NCBI GenBank assembly: GCA_902462325.1
Contig: CABQBF010000036.1
Span: forward strand, 1 to 19,366
DNA: 19,366 nucleotides
Source: an uncultured Peptococcaceae bacterium
Lineage (GTDB): Bacteria > Bacillota > Peptococcia > Peptococcales > Peptococcaceae
Direction of reading: 5' to 3'
Made by a program: the position numbers and the translations under genes. Positions 13,823-19,366 of this stretch are shown here, in pieces. Position 1 is the first letter of the stretch, and each line of letters starts with the position of its first letter. Below the pieces are notes generated by a model, which saw nothing but the letters and a program-made list of their open reading frames with translations, made no database searches and had not been told where the DNA came from.

Positions 13823-14230
13823 ATGACAAAGAAAAAGCAGAAAAAGCCGGTGTCGGCGGAGCACGCCAATCCAACGGAGAAACCGACAGAGCGTAAGCCG
13901 AGTAAAAAAGAGAGAAAGGCTGCTGCAGAGCAGCAGAAAAAAGAATTGAAATCCAAACGGCAGAAATTTTACGGCGCTGCTATGGTGCTGGCGCTGATTG
14001 CTGTGATTATCAGTTTTGCTTCTGGCTCTGCCTATGGGCAGGAGATCTATCGCTGGCTGCAGGTGGGCTGTTATGTTTTGATGGGCTGCTGCGGTGTGTT
14101 GATTATGCAGGCGGGTCGCTATGAAGAAACAGAAAAGCGGCAGAACCGCATGAACTCTATGGGCATGGTGTTTTTGATGGTGGCTTTCGGTATGGGACTT
14201 GCAGAGTTGGTTATGATGCTGCGCGGATAA
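13823..14230 (+). CDS. Small membrane protein with lysine-rich N-terminus
   Basis: A 135-residue protein; the ATG at 13823 has GGGAG 6 nt upstream. Residues 1-48 are very basic and polar (runs of K, E, Q, R), likely disordered or helical in the cytoplasm. Three hydrophobic segments follow at about 49-68, 76-97 and 112-132, separated by a short GRYEETEKRQNR loop. It belongs to no family I recognise. It sits behind the transglutaminase-like gene and ends just before a bidirectional terminator. Confidence 0.75.
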   Translation: MTKKKQKKPVSAEHANPTEKPTERKPSKKERKAAAEQQKKELKSKRQKFYGAAMVLALIAVIISFASGSAYGQEIYRWLQVGCYVLMGCCGVLIMQAGRYEETEKRQNRMNSMGMVFLMVAFGMGLAELVMMLRG

Positions 14231-14235
14231 AGAAA

Positions 14236-14278
14236 AAGCTGTGTATTGCGGAAGTTGTTCTTCCACGATACGCAGCTT
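14236..14278. terminator. Bidirectional terminator between convergent genes
   Basis: A 19-bp near-perfect inverted repeat (14236-14254 with 14260-14278; two G-T wobbles, one C-A mismatch), loop TTGTT. On the plus strand TTCCGTTTTATTT follows, on the minus strand TTTTTCTTTAT, so it can end both the membrane-protein transcript and dinG. Confidence 0.85.
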
Positions 14279-14285
14279 TTCCGTT

Positions 14286-17042
14286 TTATTTCGTTTTTTT
14301 CTGCATCCATTGCTGCAAAGTTTGGCAGACCTCGTTCAATGGTTTGCGGATAATGGGTTGATGGGGCAGGGAATTGAGAAAGTCCTTGCCGTAGCCTTTG
14401 CTCAGAAGCCGCTTATCCAGAATGATGATGGAGCCCCAGTCGTCGGCGGAGCGAATGAGCCGTCCGCAGCCCTGCCGGAATTTGAGTATGGCTTGGGGCA
14501 GACTGTAGGCGGCAAATCCGTTTTTGCCTTGGGACTGAATATATTCCATCTTGGCGCTGGTGATGGGCTTGGTGGGTGGTTGGAAGGGCAATTTGGTGAT
14601 AATCAGGGTGGTTAATCCTGTGCCTTTTACATCCACGCCTTCCCAGAAGCTGTTGGCGCCCAAAACAATAGTATTTTCTGTTTTGTTCAGGCTTTGCAGA
14701 ATACTGGTGCGGTTGCCGTCCTGTCCGTGAGCCAGAATGTTGTAGCTGCTCAGCGCCGGATTGCGTTTAAGTGCAAAATAGGTTTTGTTCAGCATGGCGT
14801 AGGACGTGAATAGCACCAGCACACCGCCAGTCACCGACTGAAAGATTTTTTCCAAACTGCTAATCAGCATAGCCGAATAGGTTTCCTCACTGACCTGGGA
14901 ATAGTCAGCAATGTCAGTGGGAATGGCAATGCAGGATTGTTTGGAATAATCGAAAGGGGAGGGCGTAATGTACGAGATATACTCGCCTTCCTCCAATAGG
15001 TAAAGCTGCGCCGTATATTTCAGATTATTGGCAATGGCCAGCGTAGCTGAGGTGAGAATAACGCTTTCATTGGTATCAAAGAGCCGTTCCTTCAGCATAG
15101 GCATGACGTCGATAGGCGCTACCGAAAGGCACAAATTGGCACCCCAACTGCTGCGAGTGTATTCAATCCAGTAAATGTCGTTTTTGCGCTTCTCGCCTAC
15201 GAATGTTTCAATGAATTTGTTCTGCTCCCCAAACCAACCTTGTTGGAAAACCAACTCTTTGGCTAACAAATCGGTGTCTTCAAACATATCTATCCGGTTG
15301 CGAATATGGGAAAGCCGGTTGTGGACGGTGCGCACTAAGTCATTGATGCGGCCCAGTTGGGCCGCTAATTCCTGCCACCAGTTGCTCTTTCGCTCTTTGG
15401 CGGTGATGCGCCATTCATTGTTGTGAGAAAGCTGCCCTATGGTAAAGACATAATCAATGGCCGTTTTGATGTTGCTTTCCAAAAAGTCTACGTCCTCTTT
15501 GAGCTGCCGTTGGGATAAAAGCAAATCGTCATAGGCCTCGCTGGCTTCTGCCAAGTCTTTTACCTTATTGATAATTCGGGACACAACACTGTTATTGCGC
15601 AGTAAATGCTGGCTGTTTTTGCGCAAAAATTCCAAATCCACCGTATCGGTAAACTGCCGGGTGGCTTCATCCTCCAAATTATGGGCTTCATCTACGATAA
15701 TGTATTCGTAGGAGGGCAGAATTTGATTTTCCAGCTTGATATTCTGTAACAATAGCGCATGGTTAGTAATAATGAGCATACTGTTTTCACATTCCTTGCG
15801 GTTGCGCATGTAGTAACAGTCGCGGAATTGGCCGCACTGACCGCCGATACAGGTTTCACTCTGGCTGGCAATTGATGCCCAGAATTGTTGTTCCAGCTTA
15901 TTGAGATTGAGCGTTTCTTTGTCGCCCTGGGTGGTGATAGTCAGCCAGTAGACTAACTCCGCCAGAAAAATTTTTTCATTCCAGCTCACTGTGGCCGCCT
16001 GATTGAGATATTGCTGAAAGCGACGCATACAAATATAGTTGCTGCGGCCTTTGCTCAATGCCACTGGAAAATCGTAATCCAGACATTGCTTGAGAAAAGG
16101 AATATCCTTCTGATAAAGCTGCTCCTGTAATGCAATGGTGTTGGTAGAAACCAGTACCCGGCATTGGTTCTCGTAAGCCCATAACAGCGCCGGCAGCAGA
16201 TAGGCAAAGGATTTGCCAGTGCCGGTGCCTGCCTCAATAATACCGTGGCTGCTGTTCAAAAAGGCGTTGGCAATGCTCTGCTGCATTTCTATTTGCTGCG
16301 GGCGGTGCTGATAAGACGGTGAAGCGTGGGCCATTAAACCGTCTGGTTCAAAGAATTTTTTTGTTTGATGGAAGCTGAGCAGCGGCCGTTTACCGTATAC
16401 CGGCGCCGGCTCTGCAGTATCATACTTTTTGCCGATTTCCGCATGGGCCACGGCCTCGGTGCGGATTTTTTCTAACCAGGTGACCAGTCCACAATCATCC
16501 TTTTCAAAAATGGCTAAAATTTTCTGCAATAGGAACGGGTTTAGTTGGCAGGCTTTATCGCTTAATGCCAGCAATACCTGCGCAGTACTGTCAGCGTCCT
16601 GCAAGGCGCGGTGAAAGCCCTGGCTGTCAATGCCCAACGCACCGGCGATGCTAATTAGTTTATAGCTGGTTAAGGTGGGCAGAAAAATTTTGGCTACATC
16701 ATGGGTATCCACCCACTGATTGGGCAGTATCCGGCCTAGATGCTGTTCCAACATACCTTTGTCAAAGCTGACATTGTGGGCTACCAGCATAAAGTCTCCG
16801 ATGAACTCCAGCACAGCTTGCTCTATATCGCACCAGTGAGGCTGATGCTCCACCATATCATCGTCAATGCCAGTGAGCTGCACAATATTTTCCGGAATGG
16901 GATTGTAGGGCTTAATCAGTTGGCTGTAGCGGTCGGCAATTTGTCCGTCGATTACTTTCACCATGCCGATTTCAATAATTTCTGATGATTGGTCCAGACC
17001 GGTAGTTTCTGTGTCCAGACAAACAAACGATAGTTTCAGCAA
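14286..17042 (-). CDS. dinG: Exonuclease-DinG helicase fusion protein
   Basis: A 918-residue protein with an N-terminal DnaQ-type 3'-5' exonuclease and a C-terminal XPD/DinG-like superfamily 2 helicase. The exonuclease DEDDh residues are visible: D10 and E12 (LDTETTG), D94 (VSFDKGM), H144 and D149 (HRALQDAD). The helicase has Walker A AGTGTGKS (271-278), STNTIALQEQ (motif Ia), DEAH (451-454), FTSYAML, the FWEGVD motif and QGCGRLIR (motif VI). Unlike B. subtilis DinG, an Fe-S cluster looks present: C338, C398, C403, C409, with the last three spaced as in E. coli DinG. It probably unwinds R-loops or damaged structures. The start is TTG at 17042 with GGAGGAG 6 nt upstream, 18 nt after the adenosylhomocysteinase stop, so the two share a transcript. 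Confidence 0.93.
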   Translation of the reverse strand: MLKLSFVCLDTETTGLDQSSEIIEIGMVKVIDGQIADRYSQLIKPYNPIPENIVQLTGIDDDMVEHQPHWCDIEQAVLEFIGDFMLVAHNVSFDKGMLEQHLGRILPNQWVDTHDVAKIFLPTLTSYKLISIAGALGIDSQGFHRALQDADSTAQVLLALSDKACQLNPFLLQKILAIFEKDDCGLVTWLEKIRTEAVAHAEIGKKYDTAEPAPVYGKRPLLSFHQTKKFFEPDGLMAHASPSYQHRPQQIEMQQSIANAFLNSSHGIIEAGTGTGKSFAYLLPALLWAYENQCRVLVSTNTIALQEQLYQKDIPFLKQCLDYDFPVALSKGRSNYICMRRFQQYLNQAATVSWNEKIFLAELVYWLTITTQGDKETLNLNKLEQQFWASIASQSETCIGGQCGQFRDCYYMRNRKECENSMLIITNHALLLQNIKLENQILPSYEYIIVDEAHNLEDEATRQFTDTVDLEFLRKNSQHLLRNNSVVSRIINKVKDLAEASEAYDDLLLSQRQLKEDVDFLESNIKTAIDYVFTIGQLSHNNEWRITAKERKSNWWQELAAQLGRINDLVRTVHNRLSHIRNRIDMFEDTDLLAKELVFQQGWFGEQNKFIETFVGEKRKNDIYWIEYTRSSWGANLCLSVAPIDVMPMLKERLFDTNESVILTSATLAIANNLKYTAQLYLLEEGEYISYITPSPFDYSKQSCIAIPTDIADYSQVSEETYSAMLISSLEKIFQSVTGGVLVLFTSYAMLNKTYFALKRNPALSSYNILAHGQDGNRTSILQSLNKTENTIVLGANSFWEGVDVKGTGLTTLIITKLPFQPPTKPITSAKMEYIQSQGKNGFAAYSLPQAILKFRQGCGRLIRSADDWGSIIILDKRLLSKGYGKDFLNSLPHQPIIRKPLNEVCQTLQQWMQKKTK

Positions 17043-17060
17043 GAGAAACTCCTCCAGTTC

Positions 17061-18305
17061 TTATAGCTGCCAGCTATTGAGATATTCCTGCTGTTCAGCG
17101 GTGAGGCTGTCAATAGTGATGTTTAAAGCCTGCAGTTTAATCTGCGCCACCCGCTGGTCGATTTCTTTGGGAACAGAGTGTACGGCATTTTCCAGTTCAG
17201 GATGATTGACCACATATTCTAAGGACAATGCCTGCAATGCGAAGGTTAAATCCATAATTTCTGCCGGATGTCCGTCGCCAGCGGCTAAGTTAACCAAGCG
17301 GCCCTCTCCTAACAGATACACCTTGCGGCCATCGGCAAAGTGGAATTCTTCAATATTGGGTTTGGTCTGCGCATGGCTGACGCTTAAACGGTTTAGCGCT
17401 TCTTTGTCGATTTCCACGTCAAAATGGCCGGCATTCGCTAAAATGGCCTTGTTCTTCATCACCTGGAAGTGTTCTTCGGTAATGACTTTTTTGTCACCGG
17501 TGACCGTGATGAAGTAATCGCCCAACGGAGCGGCGTCCACCATTTTCATTACCTGAAAACCGTCCATGATGGCTTCAATGGCTTTGATGGGGTCTACTTC
17601 CGTTACAATGACTTTAGCGCCCAATCCTTTGGCTCGCATAGCGGCGCCTTTGCCGCACCCGCCGTAACCGGCCACTACTACGGTTTTGCCAGCCACTACC
17701 AGATTGGTGGTGCGCATGATAGCGTCCCAAGCCGACTGACCGGTGCCGTAGCGATTGTCGAAGAAATATTTGGTCAGCGCGTCGTTTACGGCAATCATAG
17801 GAATTTTCAATGCGCCGTCTTTCGCCATGGAGCGCAAACGGATGATGCCGGTGGTAGTTTCCTCAGCGCCGCCTAAAATATTTTGCAGCATTTCCGGATG
17901 TTTGCTGTGAAACAACGAAGTCAAATCGCCGCCGTCGTCAATGAATAAATCGGGCTTGGTTTGAATCAGTGCTTCGATATGGCCGAAATATTCTTCATCG
18001 GTTGCGCCATGCCAGGCAAAGGCAGTCACGCCGCTGTCAACCAACGCGGCGACCACATCATCCTGCGTGGACAGCGGATTGCTGGCTGCCACTGCAACCT
18101 GCGCGCCACCGGCTTGAATGACCAGAGCCAGATAAGCAGTTTTGGCTTCCAAGTGCAGACAAATAGCCACCCGTTTACCAGCAAACGGCTGCGTACGACG
18201 AAATTCTTCTTCTAACTGATTTAAAATGGGCATGTGATTTTTTACCCAGTTGATTTTATCGTGACCCTGTGGCGCCAGAGCCAGATTTCTGATTTGACTT
18301 TCCAT
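17061..18305 (-). CDS. ahcY: Adenosylhomocysteinase (short, archaeal/Thermotoga-like form)
   Basis: A 414-residue NAD+-dependent hydrolase splitting S-adenosylhomocysteine to adenosine and homocysteine. Seen are the HLEAKTAYLA segment, catalytic DDGGD (123-127), EETTTG (149-154), NDALTKYFFDNRYGTGQS (174-191), the NAD loop GYGGCGKG (213-220), NAGHFDVEI and NLAAGDGHPAEIMD. It lacks the insertion and the C-terminal KPDHYRY tail of the long eukaryote-type enzymes, so NAD and substrate binding differ. Short forms in methanogens act on S-inosylhomocysteine, so that substrate is an alternative. The ATG has AGGAGG 7 nt upstream, and the gene has its own TTGTAA/TATAAT promoter; dinG follows. Confidence 0.93.
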   Translation of the reverse strand: MESQIRNLALAPQGHDKINWVKNHMPILNQLEEEFRRTQPFAGKRVAICLHLEAKTAYLALVIQAGGAQVAVAASNPLSTQDDVVAALVDSGVTAFAWHGATDEEYFGHIEALIQTKPDLFIDDGGDLTSLFHSKHPEMLQNILGGAEETTTGIIRLRSMAKDGALKIPMIAVNDALTKYFFDNRYGTGQSAWDAIMRTTNLVVAGKTVVVAGYGGCGKGAAMRAKGLGAKVIVTEVDPIKAIEAIMDGFQVMKMVDAAPLGDYFITVTGDKKVITEEHFQVMKNKAILANAGHFDVEIDKEALNRLSVSHAQTKPNIEEFHFADGRKVYLLGEGRLVNLAAGDGHPAEIMDLTFALQALSLEYVVNHPELENAVHSVPKEIDQRVAQIKLQALNITIDSLTAEQQEYLNSWQL

Positions 18306-18392
18306 GTAAAATCCTCCTAAACAATTTCCCAGCCAATAAAGTTGGCAATCTATTTTTAACAGCCAGAGCCATTATCATATACATGCCTTTTT

Positions 18393-18422
18393 ATTATAAA
18401 AGAAAGAGGGGGTAAATTACAA
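18393..18422 (-). promoter_or_regulatory. Promoter of ahcY-dinG
   Basis: On the minus strand TTGTAA (18422-18417) and a perfect TATAAT (18398-18393) are spaced 18 bp. The leader before the ATG is about 80 nt, has only a small GCCAA/TTGGC hairpin, and shows no SAH or SAM riboswitch features I recognise. Confidence 0.6.
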
Positions 18423-18433
18423 GTGATTTATCA

Positions 18434-18462
18434 TTGACAGAATAGGTCTATCATGATAGACT
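18434..18462 (+). promoter_or_regulatory. Promoter of the blaI-like gene, overlapping operator 1
   Basis: A perfect -35 TTGACA (18434-18439) and TAGACT (18457-18462) are spaced 17 bp. The -10 lies within the first palindrome, so a bound repressor would block RNA polymerase. Confidence 0.65.
18446..18461. promoter_or_regulatory. Palindromic operator 1
   Basis: GTCTATCATGATAGAC is a perfect 16-bp palindrome lying between the -35 and across the -10 of the BlaI-like gene promoter. It is preceded by AG and followed by TTA, the same flanks as operator 2. Confidence 0.85.
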
Positions 18463-18477
18463 TAGAGAAAAAGGAAG

Positions 18478-18493
18478 GTCTATCGCGATAGAC
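18478..18493. promoter_or_regulatory. Palindromic operator 2
   Basis: GTCTATCGCGATAGAC is a perfect 16-bp palindrome, identical to operator 1 except for the central AT/CG. Centres are 32 bp apart, about three helical turns, so two dimers would sit on one DNA face. It lies in the leader 20 nt before the BlaI-like start. Confidence 0.85.
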
Positions 18494-18512
18494 TTAAAAA
18501 GGATGTGGTAAG

Positions 18513-18875
18513 ATGGACGATTTAAAATTGTTTGACGGCGAATATAAATTTGCCTGCTTGGTGTGGGAACGTGAGCCACTGGGTTCTGGAGAGCTGGTAA
18601 AGCTCAGCGCGGAAAAGCTGGGCTGGAAAAAATCTACTACGTATACGGTGCTGAAAAAATTGTGCCAAAAAGGTATCCTGCGCAATGAAAATGCGGTGGT
18701 AACGGCATTGGTGAAACGGGAGGCTGTGCAAAAATATGAAAGCCAGGCGGTGATTGAGAAAGCCTTTGACGATTCCTTGCCCAAGTTTATCGCCTCATTT
18801 CTCAGCGACCGCAAATTGTCGCAGCAGGAGGCGGCGGAGATTTTGGTGCTGATTGAACATCATCGGGAACAATAA
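18513..18875 (+). CDS. BlaI/MecI/CopY-family transcriptional repressor
   Basis: A 120-residue repressor. The winged HTH covers residues 8-70: the YKFACLVWEREPLGSGEL start, recognition helix KKSTTYTVLKKLCQKGIL (39-56) and a wing with NAVVTALVKRE. The C-terminal part is a helical dimerisation domain (FIASFLSDRKLSQQEAAEIL). BlaI-type repressors bind as dimers to palindromes and are cleaved or released by a membrane protease sensor of the M56 (BlaR1/MecR1) family; such a gene starts 33 nt downstream. There is no CopY-type metal-binding CxC tail. SD AAGGA is 9 nt before the ATG. Targets beyond its own promoter are not visible; the effector could be a beta-lactam or another envelope signal. Confidence 0.92.
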   Translation: MDDLKLFDGEYKFACLVWEREPLGSGELVKLSAEKLGWKKSTTYTVLKKLCQKGILRNENAVVTALVKREAVQKYESQAVIEKAFDDSLPKFIASFLSDRKLSQQEAAEILVLIEHHREQ

Positions 18876-18908
18876 CAGCAAATTTTGTACAGTAAAGGAG
18901 GGCGTTGG

Positions 18909-19322
18909 ATGGACCGATTGTTTATTACAGTGTTGAATATGAGTATCACGGCTAGCTATGTGCTGGCGGTGGTGTTGGTACTGCGGTTGATATTGCAGCG
19001 GATGAAGGTACCGAAGTGGATGGTGTGCCTGTTGTGGATTGCGGTATTTTTTCGGCTGTTGTGTCCGGTGGCGCTGACCAGTGAATACAGCTTGCTGCAA
19101 TATGTTCCCCAACGGGAAGGAGTAGTGCAGTCCGGTACACAGATGGAATATATTACGCCCGATGTATATGTGCAGCAGCTACCGTCGGTGGCAAAGCAAA
19201 CTGATGTGGTTGCGGAACCATCTGTTGTACAGCCTACGCAGGAGATGGAGCGGGTTGCTGGATATGGTGAAACGGGGGGCGTTGGTTTCATTATGCTGCT
19301 GCCGGTGGTTTTGAAGTGGTAA
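18909..19322 (+). CDS. M56/BlaR1-like sensor, truncated
   Basis: A 137-residue frame whose ATG at 18909 has AAGGAGG 7 nt upstream. Residues 1-57 carry the two N-terminal membrane segments of BlaR1/MecR1-type proteins (MDRLFITVLNMSITASYVLA, then LILQRMKVPKWMVCLLWIAV, RLLCP). A polar extracytoplasmic stretch follows (SEYSLLQYVPQ, SVVQPTQEME). In the family a third membrane segment and the zinc protease domain with HExxH come next, at around residue 200. Here translation stops at residue 137 after GFIMLLPVVLKW, well short of any protease motif, and no other frame continues far. The rest may lie beyond the window, separated by an inserted element at the right edge. It would therefore be unable to cleave the BlaI-like repressor. 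Confidence 0.7.
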   Translation: MDRLFITVLNMSITASYVLAVVLVLRLILQRMKVPKWMVCLLWIAVFFRLLCPVALTSEYSLLQYVPQREGVVQSGTQMEYITPDVYVQQLPSVAKQTDVVAEPSVVQPTQEMERVAGYGETGGVGFIMLLPVVLKW

Positions 19323-19366
19323 ACTAAAATTGGACACAGAGGGGGTCATTTTTAGACAGAGAGATG
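19315..19366. mobile_element. Possible end of an insertion element
   Basis: Immediately at the premature stop of the M56 gene the sequence changes to TGGTAAACTAAAATTGGACA (from 19317), followed by an AGAGGGGGTCATTTTTAGACAG stretch, and ends with an ATG at the window edge. Its style resembles the termini of IS3-like elements (TGGACA near the end, short leader before orfA), and no sensor homology is seen here. This is a judgement from pattern and position; there is no second end or transposase in view. Confidence 0.3.

Noticed and set aside
18306..18392. SAH or SAM riboswitch upstream of ahcY
   Set aside because: The leader is about 80 nt, with only a 5-bp hairpin and no conserved core of either class that I can recognise.

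Overview
The window is a mid-GC bacterial stretch (roughly 50% GC by eye, with an AT-rich patch at about 2700-4600). Shine-Dalgarno sites are strong (AGGAGG/GGAGG) and TTG/GTG starts occur. Gene content points to an anaerobic Bacillota, Clostridia or Negativicutes-like: a radical SAM/SPASM protein of the AhbD/NirJ2 type, a Thermotoga-type DAHP synthase, AroH-type chorismate mutase, YqeY, a short-form adenosylhomocysteinase, an exonuclease-DinG fusion and a BlaI/M56 pair. The taxonomy is inference; no rRNA or tRNA gene was seen.

Layout. (1) 1-2722, minus strand: a MerR regulator, a radical SAM/SPASM enzyme and a lipoprotein substrate-binding protein (cut by the window edge) form one apparent operon. 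Its promoter has consensus -35 and -10 boxes 19 bp apart, the hallmark of MerR-activated promoters. (2) 2860-4401: a decayed AT-rich patch. An amidohydrolase without its N-terminal metal motif stands head-to-head with a broken GyrI-like effector domain that has lost its DNA-binding half, followed by a small helix-turn-helix protein. (3) 4561-12220, plus strand: a nearly complete shikimate-to-prephenate cluster, aroF-aroA-aroE-hypothetical-aroC-aroK-aroB-aroH-yqeY, with overlapping or abutting genes. aroF has a leader ending in an intrinsic terminator. Before aroA there is a 7-codon reading frame with a perfect SD and three consecutive Tyr codons, a candidate regulatory leader peptide. 3-Dehydroquinate dehydratase is the one shikimate step missing. 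(4) 12241-14230: an internally deleted GNAT, a flavodoxin-like protein (minus), a transglutaminase-like protein and a small membrane protein. (5) 14286-18305, minus: adenosylhomocysteinase followed 18 nt later by the exonuclease/DinG helicase. (6) 18434-19366, plus: a BlaI-type repressor with two perfect 16-bp palindromes in its promoter region, then an M56/BlaR1-like membrane protein that stops early, possibly at the edge of an insertion element.

Functionally, the central block builds chorismate and prephenate from erythrose-4-phosphate and PEP, with two apparent RNA-level control points. The left block looks like a sensor-controlled tetrapyrrole or metal module. The right block is a repressor/sensor pair next to the SAH-recycling gene.
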